Source: DASRWI01 sp035654655
GTDB taxonomy: Bacteria > Bacteroidota > Ignavibacteria > Ignavibacteriales > Ignavibacteriaceae
Reading direction: 5' to 3'
NCBI GenBank assembly: GCA_035654655.1
Contig: DASRWI010000030.1
Location: forward strand, 62,001-126,000
Length of the DNA: 64,000 nucleotides
Of the stretch, positions 27,201 to 35,907 are shown in pieces; positions within the stretch are counted from its first letter, which is position 1; every line of letters starts with the position of its first letter. A program made the position numbers and the translations under genes. The notes below the pieces were generated by a model. It was not told the origin of the DNA and did no database searches. It saw only the letters and a program-made list of their open reading frames with translations.

Positions 27201-28300
27201 TTATTGAAGCAAAAGATGAAATTGAAAAACAATTACTAGGAATTTGGGAAGGTTTATTAAACAATAAATCTATTAGTATAACTGATAACTTTTTTGAAAT
27301 AGGAGGTCATTCATTATTAGCTGCAACAATGTTTGCTAAAATTGAAGAAGTAATGAAAATTAAGCTTCCCCTGGCTGTTTTATTTACTTCATCTACTATT
27401 CAAAAACTTGCTGAAGTAATTAGAAAAAAAGATTATACAAACTTATGGTCATCTTTAGTCCCCATACAACCGGACGGTTCTAAAATTCCTTTATTTTTAG
27501 TGCACGGAGCTGAAGGTAATGTTCTTTTATACAGAGAGTTAAGTCAGTATTTAGGACCAGACCAACCGGTTTATGGATTGCAGTCTCAAGGATTAGATGG
27601 ATTGAAAGATTTTAATCCAAAGTTTGAAGAGGTTGCATCCTTTTACATTAAAGAAATTAAAAAATTGCAGCCTGAAGGACCATATCTTTTAGGAGGATAT
27701 TGTTTAGGTGGAACAATAGCTTATGAAATGGCTCAGCAATTAAAAGATAAAGGAGAGAAAGTAGCATTACTTGCCATGCTTGAAACTTATAATATTCAGG
27801 CAAATCCGGAAGCTTTAAAATTCCCAATAAAATATTTACATAAAGTGCAAAATGTATTTTTCCATCTTAATAATTTTTTAAGAGCAAGCAGCAAAGCAAG
27901 AATGGAATTTGTTAAGCAAAAATCAGAAACAACAAAATTCAGATTAAAAGTAAGATATGAAAATCTGGTTGCGAAAATTACCAATAATAAAGAGCTTGAA
28001 GATAAGTATCCTCATTTGTTGGTTCAAAAAATAAATGATTTAGCTCAAGAAAAATATAATCCTAAAGCATATAATGGTAATATAACTTTGTTTAAACCTA
28101 CAATGGATTTTGTTGGTTTTAATGATCCTTATTATGGATGGAAAAATTTAGTTCCTAAGATAGAGGTTCATCTTCTTAAGATAAGTCCCAGAGGAATGTT
28201 AGTTGAACCTTTTGTCCAAGAATTGGCACAAAAATTAAAAATAGAAATTGAAGAAGCATTAAAAAATAATGAAATGAATGTAGTTGCGATAAATAATTAA
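24299..28300 (+). CDS. Single-module non-ribosomal peptide synthetase (C-A-T-TE) with degenerate C and TE sites
   Basis: A 1333-residue synthetase (an in-frame TTG at 24284 is an alternative start). Domains are condensation (about 20-440), adenylation (460-980), carrier (1000-1070, Ser in IGGHSLLAA) and thioesterase (1095-1320). The adenylation motifs are intact: YTSGSTGKPKG, NMYGPTETT, YKTGD, NGKVDRK. The binding-pocket residues I can align read D-I-L-Q-L-G-M-I-W-K, close to a code remembered for glycine. The condensation motif is HNIIVDE where HHxxxDG is expected. The thioesterase has Cys in GGYCLGG instead of Ser, and PRGML where the catalytic His normally stands. It lies within EPS locus 1, with its own phosphopantetheinyl transferase. 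Confidence 0.88.
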   Translation: MNNKTEGIIPSDELKDKKNIINNASYPQRQLWFLDLIYQENSAYNIPLVFKVKGLFHYDVFLNAINKIIKRHSTFRTTFEMSDGMPKQIIHPEYHISIPIIDLSEEISKEEKLEKEIKQIISKTFNLSKGPLFTSNIFKIAEDDNIILMNFHNIIVDESSLIIFQKELSFYYNNYLNNIKDELPKTDWIPENEQSNNEEKLNYWKKQLNGNIPVLNLPNDYPRPKRQSLKGKEVKVIVDKELTEKFKTIWSNGNTSYVIAFLSAFEILMHRLSGQNEIITGYTFPNRVHQNSFNYIGNIANTLPLRVNLKDELTFNDLASVTKDIYYNAENNQEISFEQIVDELQPIRDTSYNPLFQIDFSYQQQASNLNFDKATVSLLYYHNDTSKFDLSLNLIDTTVGVECLLEYSEDLFNESTAKRFLRYYLQLLKSIVENPNKKISELKIIPANEEDLLLNIWNNTEIEYPQKVLIELIEEQVKIFPGKVAVAFERKHLTYDELNKKANKLAKYLVHHGVKKDSLVGLSVDRSLEMMVCLLAIQKAGGAYIPLDPAFPHDRLVYMTQDSGLKVLITQNKYIDIFNEENLDFIKIEDIDKLTESFSNEDLNLKYDVDSLAYIIYTSGSTGKPKGVQIQQRALVNFLWSMQNEPGIKETDVLVSVTTLSFDIAGLELYLPLLIGAKVVIVSKETSMDGKLLKHSLKHFNATIMQATPAAWRMLLETGWKNEEKIKMLCGGEALPRDLADKLSSTGGELWNMYGPTETTIWSTIKLIKSDEDKITIGRPINNTQIYILDNNLQPVPIGVKGDLFIGGDGLAKGYFNNQSLTNEKFIDNPFLPGKKIYKTGDLAKYLPDGRIEHLGRSDFQVKIRGFRIELEEIEVQLNRYDKVKEAVVVARDDLSGHQSLCAYVISKEGIDCTISNIKNHLKNSLPDYMIPTSYSFIQEFPLTPNGKVDRKALIKMEKSFDEEVKTLIEAKDEIEKQLLGIWEGLLNNKSISITDNFFEIGGHSLLAATMFAKIEEVMKIKLPLAVLFTSSTIQKLAEVIRKKDYTNLWSSLVPIQPDGSKIPLFLVHGAEGNVLLYRELSQYLGPDQPVYGLQSQGLDGLKDFNPKFEEVASFYIKEIKKLQPEGPYLLGGYCLGGTIAYEMAQQLKDKGEKVALLAMLETYNIQANPEALKFPIKYLHKVQNVFFHLNNFLRASSKARMEFVKQKSETTKFRLKVRYENLVAKITNNKELEDKYPHLLVQKINDLAQEKYNPKAYNGNITLFKPTMDFVGFNDPYYGWKNLVPKIEVHLLKISPRGMLVEPFVQELAQKLKIEIEEALKNNEMNVVAINN

Positions 28301-28330
28301 TATGACGAATAAAAATAAAATTGAGATTAT

Positions 28331-29563
28331 ATGAAGAATACGATATGTATGATTACACAGTCCAGGTATCCATTAGATCCAAGAGTAAGAAGACAAGCGG
28401 AAGCACTAGAAAAAGAAGGATATGAAGTAGATATATTATGTCTACCTTCTATTGATGATTTACCGGTTGAAAAGTTTGGAAATATTACAGCATATAGAGT
28501 ATTAAAAAATCCAAAGAAAAAGGAAAAAATGCATAATTATTTATTCCTTACGTTCATCTTTTTTGTGAAATCTTATTTATTACTTCAAAAATTATACAAA
28601 GAAAGAAATTACAAAGTTATTCAAATTCATAATATGCCTGAATTTCATGTGTTCACTGCTCTTCCGCAAAAAAGAAAGAAAGTTCCAATAGTATTGGATA
28701 TTCATGATTTGACAACGGAATTATTTGAGGAGAAGTGGCCAAAATTAAGTCCTCTAACAAGGATAGTTACAAATTTTGCTGAAAAAATTTCGACTAAATT
28801 TGCTAACAAAGTCATTACAGTTACAGATGGATGTAAAGAAATATTAATTAGCAGGGGAGTACCTGAAGAAAAAATTACTTTAATCCTCAATACAGCTGAT
28901 GTTGAAACATTTAAATTTAACTATGACCGGGACTTTAATAAAATTGAAGAGAGTGCTAAACTATTATATCACGGAACTGTTGCTTACCGATTTGGAATTC
29001 ATATTGCTATTGAAGCTTTAAGTCAACTAAACAGAGTTATTCCAAACAGTAGACTGTATGTTTATGGTAAATATGACCCAAGTTATAGAGCTTACTTAAA
29101 TACTCTAATAAATAAGTTAGAATTAGTAGATAGTGTTTATCTAAATTATTCCAGACCTTGGGAAGAAATAATTGAAATAATGAATAATAGTGATATAGAG
29201 ATTGTACCATACTTAGGTACAAAGTATATGCATTTGTCACTCTCTACAAAATTATTTGAATGTGCAGCAGCAGGTTTACCAGTTGTTTCAACTAAACTTA
29301 ATACTATCAGAAAAACATTTAAGGGTAATAGTATAAAATATTTCAAAGATCGTGATCCGAAGAATCTCGCTGAGAAAATAACTGAACTTTGTTTAAATCC
29401 TGAAGAAAGAAAAACACAAACCTTGAATGCATATAGAGAATTAAAAGATATTTCAGGAGATATAATGTCCTCAAGGTATATAGAATTAATGTCTTCATTG
29501 ATTAAAACATCAAGTGAAGAAGAAAACCACCAAAGACGTAACCCATTAGAAGCGATATCATAA
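28331..29563 (+). CDS. Family 4-type glycosyltransferase
   Basis: A 410-residue GT-B glycosyltransferase of EPS locus 1. The N-terminal domain opens with ICMITQSRYPLDPRVRRQAEAL, a common GT4 start, and has a hydrophobic stretch near residues 72-90 that may touch the membrane. In the C-terminal nucleotide-sugar domain DIEIVPYLGTKYMHLSLSTK and LFECAAAGLPVVSTKL form the sugar-donor site. Donor and acceptor are unknown. It lies 30 bases after the NRPS and 3 bases before the flippase gene. Confidence 0.9.
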   Translation: MKNTICMITQSRYPLDPRVRRQAEALEKEGYEVDILCLPSIDDLPVEKFGNITAYRVLKNPKKKEKMHNYLFLTFIFFVKSYLLLQKLYKERNYKVIQIHNMPEFHVFTALPQKRKKVPIVLDIHDLTTELFEEKWPKLSPLTRIVTNFAEKISTKFANKVITVTDGCKEILISRGVPEEKITLILNTADVETFKFNYDRDFNKIEESAKLLYHGTVAYRFGIHIAIEALSQLNRVIPNSRLYVYGKYDPSYRAYLNTLINKLELVDSVYLNYSRPWEEIIEIMNNSDIEIVPYLGTKYMHLSLSTKLFECAAAGLPVVSTKLNTIRKTFKGNSIKYFKDRDPKNLAEKITELCLNPEERKTQTLNAYRELKDISGDIMSSRYIELMSSLIKTSSEEENHQRRNPLEAIS

Positions 29564-29566
29564 AAT

Positions 29567-31030
29567 ATGGATGAAAAATTCAAAAAAGCCTTTATCAAAG
29601 GTTCCGCAGCGGCCACCCTGGGAACATTGATAAGTATGGGCTTTCATTTGTTTAGCATTGGAATATTAACTCGTGTTCTTCCAAAAGAAGCCTTTGGAGG
29701 GTACGTTATCTTTTTGATAATTGTTAATTTCTTTAATTTAGTCAGCAGTTTAGGACTAAATATTACATTAGTAAAATTTATTTCTAATGATAAACTGGAA
29801 GAAAATAAATCCTCATTGAGAGCGATAATGATAACAAGAGTTTATACTCTTATCTTTCTTGCTGTTAGTTATTACTTCATAAGTGATTTTGTAATGAGAA
29901 TTTTTGATCTTAAAATTTCCAGCTTATCATATTACATACCTATAATGTTCATTCTTTCCAGTTATAAAGATTTATTTTATAATGTTCTTCAAGGATTGAA
30001 TGAATATAAAAAATTCTCTTTAGTTCAAATAACTTCAGCTTTGTCAAGGCTCTTATTAATTATTGCTGCAGTTTATTATAATATGTTAACTCTGGATAAT
30101 TTAATTTTTATAGAAATTATAACTTCCATTACAGCAATCATATCTCAGTTGCTATGTTTTAACATAAGAAAATTAACAGAAGTAAAAGCAGGAAAACAGG
30201 TTTATAAATCTATTTTTAAATTTAGTCTGCCATTATATCTAAACAGCCTTCTTACCTTTAGCTATGATAGGTTGAGTTTATTCATTATTGGTATATTCTT
30301 AAATCCTGTAAGTGTTGCAATTTATGACATAGGAAATAAAATACCTGATGCATTAATGAGAATGTTCGCTCCTTTTATTATAGTATTCTTCCCTAATTCA
30401 GCAAAATTATTTTCACAAGGCAATCATAAAGCCGGCGTTTCATTGATGAACAAATCATTAAATGTATTTTCTGTAGGTATTGCAATATTAACATTCATTG
30501 CGTTTTTATTTTCTAAAGAAATAATAGTTACAATGTTCTCTGCCGCTTATTTACCATCTGCAGCAGTATTTGCTTTACTCATGGTAAATTTTTATTTGAG
30601 AGTAATGTCAAACATAATGGGTTACTCTGTTGTTTCTGCAGGGTATGCTGCTATTCCTGTTAAGGTTAATGCAGTTGCAAGTGTAGTAAATTTAGGAATA
30701 AGTGTTCTTGCAATACCAGCATATGGATATATCGGTGCTGTTTATGCAATTCTTATAATGAATATTATTTCTCAGGTATTTTATCATGTATACGCAATTA
30801 AAGTAAATCTTCATCCCGAAGGTTATAAATATTTATATCCTTTCTTCCTAATGATCAGTATTGTAGTAATTCAGCATCTAATTGGAATTGAGATGTTTTA
30901 TTTGAAAGTATTATTGACCTTAATATTTATTGTCTTGAACTGGTTTTTAATAACTGAATTTAAACAATTAGTATTAACATCATTGGGGTTTTTAAAAAAA
31001 GTTACAAATAAATTAAAATTCTCTGTATAA
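29567..31030 (+). CDS. Polysaccharide flippase (Wzx/MATE-like)
   Basis: 487 residues with about 12-14 hydrophobic helices. The N-terminal KGSAAATLGTLISMGFHLFSIGILTRVLPKEAFGGYV is broken here by length, but its parts match polysaccharide biosynthesis proteins that flip lipid-linked repeat units across the inner membrane. The mid-protein segment SLPLYLNSLLTFSYDRL also fits. It is the single flippase of locus 1. The start is 3 bases past the upstream glycosyltransferase stop. Confidence 0.9.
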   Translation: MDEKFKKAFIKGSAAATLGTLISMGFHLFSIGILTRVLPKEAFGGYVIFLIIVNFFNLVSSLGLNITLVKFISNDKLEENKSSLRAIMITRVYTLIFLAVSYYFISDFVMRIFDLKISSLSYYIPIMFILSSYKDLFYNVLQGLNEYKKFSLVQITSALSRLLLIIAAVYYNMLTLDNLIFIEIITSITAIISQLLCFNIRKLTEVKAGKQVYKSIFKFSLPLYLNSLLTFSYDRLSLFIIGIFLNPVSVAIYDIGNKIPDALMRMFAPFIIVFFPNSAKLFSQGNHKAGVSLMNKSLNVFSVGIAILTFIAFLFSKEIIVTMFSAAYLPSAAVFALLMVNFYLRVMSNIMGYSVVSAGYAAIPVKVNAVASVVNLGISVLAIPAYGYIGAVYAILIMNIISQVFYHVYAIKVNLHPEGYKYLYPFFLMISIVVIQHLIGIEMFYLKVLLTLIFIVLNWFLITEFKQLVLTSLGFLKKVTNKLKFSV

Positions 31031-31032
31031 AA

Positions 31033-32160
31033 ATGACAAAGAAAAAAGTAGTTATTATTGATTCCAACATTGTAAATGATTATTCATTGTGCTTGGGGCA
31101 GGGAATAATAAATAATAATTCTGATGTTATTATTATAGTTCCTGAAAACAGATTGGATAATGGATTTGAAGATGTTAAAATGTTAAAATGGCTTCCTTCA
31201 AAAAACAGGAAAGTTTCTAAACTATACAAAATATATGCTTACCTCAAATATATAAGCAAATTCATTGGTTTAATCTTTAAATATAAACCAGATGCAATAC
31301 ATTTTGAATTCTTCAGGTTCAAATCTGACTTCTTGTTGTTTCCTTTACTAAGATTAATGAAGCCAAAACTGGTATATACTGCTCATAATATTTATCCACA
31401 CGAAAGAAATAAATCAGATTATTTTCTTCATAAAATAGTATACAGTGCAGCTGAAGAAATAATTGTTCATTCAAATTTTATCAAAAAAAGATTAATAGCA
31501 TCTTTTCCTGTTAATGAGAAGAAAGTAAAAGTTATAGCTCATGGTAATTTTGACCATTACCTTCCTGAACATTTATCAAATAAATGTGATGCAAGAAAGC
31601 TTCTGGGTATAAGCCAAAATGAGAATGTAGCTTTGTTTTTTGGTTATATAAGGGAGTATAAAGGGGTTGATTTACTTCTTGAAGCATTTAAGATAATTAA
31701 AGAAAAAAATATAAAAATAAAACTTTTATTAGCAGGTGCCCCATATTCTGATAATCTAAAAAGAGAATATCTTCAAATGATTGAGGATTATAAACTTAAG
31801 GATATCATTTCATATAAATTAGATTTTATTAAAAACGAAGAAATTCAAAATTATTTTTTAGCTGCCGACCTTGTAGTTCTTCCATATAAGAATATTGATC
31901 ATAGCGGGATTGTTCATTTGGCATTTTCCTTCGCAAAACCTATAGCTGCTTCAGATGTTGGAGATTTTAGTGAAACTATAATTGATGGGCGGACGGGATT
32001 TATATTCAAAAACAATTCACCTGAAGATATAGCCGGAACTATTTTCCATGCTTTTGAAAACAAACAAAAGTTAGAGGAAATGGGTTTGCAAGCTAAAATG
32101 GATAGTGATACTCTTTATTCCTGGAAAGAAATTGGAAAGAAAACATTAGAGCTTTATTGA
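31033..32160 (+). CDS. Family 4-type glycosyltransferase
   Basis: A 375-residue GT-B enzyme. The N-terminal half has VYTAHNIYPHERNKSDYF. The C-terminal half has NVALFFGYIREYKGVDLLLEAF and ADLVVLPYKNIDHSGIVHLAF with AKPIAASDVGDFSETI, typical of GT4 donor sites. It lies 2 bases after the flippase and 1 base before the polymerase/ligase gene, so the genes are tightly coupled. The transferred sugar is unknown. Confidence 0.9.
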   Translation: MTKKKVVIIDSNIVNDYSLCLGQGIINNNSDVIIIVPENRLDNGFEDVKMLKWLPSKNRKVSKLYKIYAYLKYISKFIGLIFKYKPDAIHFEFFRFKSDFLLFPLLRLMKPKLVYTAHNIYPHERNKSDYFLHKIVYSAAEEIIVHSNFIKKRLIASFPVNEKKVKVIAHGNFDHYLPEHLSNKCDARKLLGISQNENVALFFGYIREYKGVDLLLEAFKIIKEKNIKIKLLLAGAPYSDNLKREYLQMIEDYKLKDIISYKLDFIKNEEIQNYFLAADLVVLPYKNIDHSGIVHLAFSFAKPIAASDVGDFSETIIDGRTGFIFKNNSPEDIAGTIFHAFENKQKLEEMGLQAKMDSDTLYSWKEIGKKTLELY

Positions 32161-32161
32161 T

Positions 32162-33520
32162 ATGGGAATAGTAAATAGTACAGAAAATTTGAAGTATGTG
32201 GGAACTGAAGTTAAACCCGAAAGAAGAATTTTTACGATTCTTTCTAAAATAACTTTTACTCTATATATTGTTGCAATATTTTTTGGGACTTCTCCGCCAT
32301 TTAGAGAAAGAGTAAAAGATGTTGAAGATATTGCAACATCGAATATATTGAACCAGTTAGTTTTTACCACACTTTTCATACTTTCTGTAATTACAATAAT
32401 ACCAAGATTTAAAAGCTTTTTTGAAATTATTTATAAAGAAAAGGTGTTAGTAATCTTTTTCCTTTGGGCTCTTTTAAGTATTGCGTGGTCAGATTATAGC
32501 TTCACATCTTTTAAAAGATGGTTCCAGGTAATAACAAGTATAACTGTAGCCATTTCTATCTTAATGTACACAGATGACCATAAGGATTTATTAAAATATT
32601 TTAAAGTTATTTTATTTTTCTATCTCATTATTTCAATTGCATCTGTATTTGTTATCCCAAATGCAAGAGGAGAAGGGGGAGCATGGAGAGGTTTAGCACC
32701 TTCAAAAAATCATCTTGGTCAAGCAGCATTATTAAATATAATCATTTGGTCATTAATATTTTATTATGATAATCTTAAGTGGAAAGTACTTGATATTATT
32801 ATGATAATGATTGCTGTACTTTTATTGGCAGGAGCGTCCAGTTCAACTTCAATGACGGCTTTTATGTTTATAATATTTCTTGCTGTTATGTTTTATATTG
32901 ATAAATTATTAAAACCAATTAAAGTTGGAAGATTATTCTCAATCCTTGGATTATTTACTGCCGCTGCGGTTGTCTTATCAGTTGTGTTCCTTGCAAGGGA
33001 TATTCTCGTTCAAATTTTAGCATCCTTTGGTGAAGATTTAACCTTCACTGGTAGAACTGATTTATGGGCTGATATACTTAGAGAAGCGAATAAGCATTTG
33101 TGGATTGGTTGTGGTTTTCAGGGATTCTGGATAGTAGAAAACAATGACTTATTAGCTCTATATGATAGATATATCTGGTTCCCTAATCAGGCTCATAATG
33201 GGTATATTGATATTTTAAATGAAGTGGGGATTATTGGTTTAGCTTTATTTGTAGGGGTTATTGCTAACTATTTTTTAAATATTAGAAAATTAAAAAACCC
33301 AACAATATTCAAGTGGTTTGTAATTGTTGCTATCATTGTAAATTTTCAAGAATCTACTTTTATCCGACCTCAAGTACTTACCGGTGTTTTCTTTATCTTT
33401 TCGTATCTGGCCTTGTTTGTTCAACTTCATAAAGAAAAGAAGGAAGAATATGAAGAACTGCTTCTCGAAGAAAATACTGAAGAAGTAAAGGAAGAAAAGA
33501 TAATTGAAATAATTAATTAA
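32162..33520 (+). CDS. O-antigen ligase/polymerase family membrane protein (locus 1)
   Basis: 452 residues with 10-12 hydrophobic helices and a large periplasmic loop (about 285-340) containing FTGRTDLWADIL, LWIGCGFQGFW and QAHNGYIDILNEVGIIGLAL, the Wzy/WaaL family signature with the conserved His (AHN). The C-terminal tail is strongly acidic. In this context it probably polymerises or ligates EPS repeat units (Wzy). It begins 1 base after the upstream stop. Confidence 0.9.
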   Translation: MGIVNSTENLKYVGTEVKPERRIFTILSKITFTLYIVAIFFGTSPPFRERVKDVEDIATSNILNQLVFTTLFILSVITIIPRFKSFFEIIYKEKVLVIFFLWALLSIAWSDYSFTSFKRWFQVITSITVAISILMYTDDHKDLLKYFKVILFFYLIISIASVFVIPNARGEGGAWRGLAPSKNHLGQAALLNIIIWSLIFYYDNLKWKVLDIIMIMIAVLLLAGASSSTSMTAFMFIIFLAVMFYIDKLLKPIKVGRLFSILGLFTAAAVVLSVVFLARDILVQILASFGEDLTFTGRTDLWADILREANKHLWIGCGFQGFWIVENNDLLALYDRYIWFPNQAHNGYIDILNEVGIIGLALFVGVIANYFLNIRKLKNPTIFKWFVIVAIIVNFQESTFIRPQVLTGVFFIFSYLALFVQLHKEKKEEYEELLLEENTEEVKEEKIIEIIN

Positions 33521-33529
33521 GAGGTAAAT

Positions 33530-34702
33530 ATGAGTTCAATTCTACATATTTCTTACGACCTCAGGGGAAGAAATAACAATGAAGTAACTTCAGCAGTTAG
33601 AAATCTCATTAATGAATCAAGTAAATATTTAAATACCCTTACTATTGATTTACTTAGAGTGCCTAGATTTAAGGAAGAAATGATTGTGAGGGAAAAATTT
33701 AATTACATAAAATTTAATGTCTTTGGATTTAGAAGAGGAATATTTTTAATACGCCACCTCAATAGAGCATACAAAAAAATTAAAAGAACATTAATTAATG
33801 AAAATCTAAATCTTGATGATGTTAAATATGTCTTTGCTCATAAACTTACTTTTGAAGGATATATTGCAAATAAAATTGCCCGAGAAAAAAAAGTTCCGCT
33901 TTTTCTTACAATCAGAGGAACTGATTTAGTTGTACAAAAATATCGTCCGGATTTATTACCTATATATCAATCAGTTTTAATTTATGCATCAAAAATTTTT
34001 ATTCTTCAACCAGCAATAAAAAATAAATTATTAAAATTGTATGGTGAAAGATTTTACAAACAACATATTAAAAATAAGATTACATTTCTTCCCAATATCA
34101 TAGATAAACCTAAGGAAATATTCATTGGCGAAGTTGATGAAAAACAATTTTTATTAGTATCCAGAATGCAGAGAAAAACGGTAATTAATAAGAATCTGAA
34201 AAGATTGTTAAAAGCATTTAGTCTCTTAAAAGAGAAAAATTATATATTAAATATTATAGGGGGAGGAGATTACACTTATAAAGTTGAAGAATGGATAAAG
34301 AAATTTCATCTGAATGAAAGAGTAAAGTTATTAGGCTCAGTAGACCATTCCAAAATAAATGAATATTATTCTAAGTCATTTGCATACTTAATGCCAAGTA
34401 TTAGTGAATCTTTTGGTATGGCATATATTGAATCATTACTCAATGGGACGCCTATATTATATCCCAAAGGAAGTTGGGAAGGATATTTTGGAGAAGTAGG
34501 GTCCGTTGCTAATCCTTTTGATATTAATTCCATAAAAGAAGCAATTGAAGATATAATTGAAAATAATAATCAATACAGAACAAATATCCAGGAATTACTT
34601 AGAACAGATACCTTTAATATTTTTGATGCCGACTATATAGATAAATTACTGGAAGAAATATTAATTCAAGAGAAATCCGAAGTACCGTATTTACAACCTT
34701 AA
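33530..34702 (+). CDS. Family 4-type glycosyltransferase, tandem paralogue A
   Basis: 390 residues. It opens with MSSILHISYDLRGR and carries FLTIRGTDLVVQKYRPD in the first domain and SISESFGMAYIESLLNGTPIL in the second (the ESFGMAYIE donor motif). The next gene is a clear paralogue of similar length with the same opening. A Shine-Dalgarno GAGGT is present. Donor specificity is unknown; duplication followed by divergence may give two related linkages. Confidence 0.9.
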   Translation: MSSILHISYDLRGRNNNEVTSAVRNLINESSKYLNTLTIDLLRVPRFKEEMIVREKFNYIKFNVFGFRRGIFLIRHLNRAYKKIKRTLINENLNLDDVKYVFAHKLTFEGYIANKIAREKKVPLFLTIRGTDLVVQKYRPDLLPIYQSVLIYASKIFILQPAIKNKLLKLYGERFYKQHIKNKITFLPNIIDKPKEIFIGEVDEKQFLLVSRMQRKTVINKNLKRLLKAFSLLKEKNYILNIIGGGDYTYKVEEWIKKFHLNERVKLLGSVDHSKINEYYSKSFAYLMPSISESFGMAYIESLLNGTPILYPKGSWEGYFGEVGSVANPFDINSIKEAIEDIIENNNQYRTNIQELLRTDTFNIFDADYIDKLLEEILIQEKSEVPYLQP

Positions 34703-34722
34703 ATACTAATTAATGGAGAAAA

Positions 34723-35907
34723 ATGAGTTCTATTTTACACATTTCTTATGATTTACGAAGTAGATTAAATAGAGATAGTACATCTGCTGTTAAAAATCTT
34801 ATTAAAGAAACTTCCAAATTTATGGATACAATTACTTTCGATTTATTGAGAGTCCCAAATCCTAAAGAAGAAATGGTAGAAAATGAAAACAATAAACATA
34901 TTAAATTAAATGTGCTGGGTTTTCCTTTTGGAATATTTTTAGTAAGACATCTAAATAGAGCTTATAAAAAGATAAAGAAAATTATTGAAGAAAATAAAAT
35001 TGATTTATTTGATATAAAAGTTATACATGCTCATAAACTAACTTTTGAAGGCTATATAGCTTATAAAATTGCAAAAGAAAATAATATTCCTTTATTCGTT
35101 ACTCTTAGACAAACTGATTTTACAGTCTTAAAATACAGGCCGGATATTGTATCTAGATATAAAGAAATAATATCATCTTCAGAAAAATTATTTGTGCTTC
35201 TACCTATAATGAAGATAAAACTAAAAAGATTCTTTGGAGAAACTTTTTACAACAAACATATCAAAGATAAATTAATCTTCCTCCCTAATATCATTGAAAG
35301 ACCTTTTAAAGATACAAAGAATGTATATGATAAATATTCTTTTTTAACAATAGCCAGAATGGACAAGAGGTCAGTAAAAAGAAAAAATTTAAAACGATTA
35401 ATTGAAGCTTTCAGTTTATTGGGGAGTAAAAAATATAAATTAAGAATTATTGGTAGTGGAGATTATTTATACAAAGTAAAAGAATGGTGTCAAAAGTATA
35501 ATGTAAATGATAGAATTGAATTAATTGGTAATGTGGATAATGAACATATTGACCAATATTATTCCACTTCACTGGCTTTTTTAATGCCGAGTATAAGTGA
35601 ATCTTTTGGTATGGTTTACGCTGAATCCTTAATAAATGGTACACCGATATTATACTCAAAAAAAGTATTAGGTTTCGATGGAGTATTTGAAAAAGTTGGA
35701 GCAGGTGCAAATCCTTTTGATACTCTATCAATTAAACAAAGTATAGAAGATTTAATTACAAATAATGAATTTTATAGAAAAACAATTTCTGAATTAAAAA
35801 GTAAAGATGCTTTTGAAATATTTAGCGCAAAGCATATAAACAAAACTTTGGCTGATATTTTAAAGAACAAGGTGGAAGAAAAAGATATTGAATTATTTTC
35901 TGCCTAA
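34723..35907 (+). CDS. Family 4-type glycosyltransferase, tandem paralogue B
   Basis: 394 residues, closely related to the preceding gene along its whole length: the same MSSILHISYDLR start, VTLRQTDFTVLKYRPD where the other has IRGTD, and SISESFGMVYAESLINGTPIL. The Gly-Thr to Gln-Thr change near the first-domain motif may alter substrate use. It is the last plus-strand gene of EPS locus 1, and its stop overlaps the stop region of the convergent beta-helix gene by 4 bases, with no visible terminator between them. Confidence 0.9.
   Translation: MSSILHISYDLRSRLNRDSTSAVKNLIKETSKFMDTITFDLLRVPNPKEEMVENENNKHIKLNVLGFPFGIFLVRHLNRAYKKIKKIIEENKIDLFDIKVIHAHKLTFEGYIAYKIAKENNIPLFVTLRQTDFTVLKYRPDIVSRYKEIISSSEKLFVLLPIMKIKLKRFFGETFYNKHIKDKLIFLPNIIERPFKDTKNVYDKYSFLTIARMDKRSVKRKNLKRLIEAFSLLGSKKYKLRIIGSGDYLYKVKEWCQKYNVNDRIELIGNVDNEHIDQYYSTSLAFLMPSISESFGMVYAESLINGTPILYSKKVLGFDGVFEKVGAGANPFDTLSIKQSIEDLITNNEFYRKTISELKSKDAFEIFSAKHINKTLADILKNKVEEKDIELFSA

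Noticed and set aside
29146..29616. 156-codon minus-strand frame crossing a gene boundary
   Set aside because: Antisense to the glycosyltransferase end and flippase start; no family match and no ribosome site.
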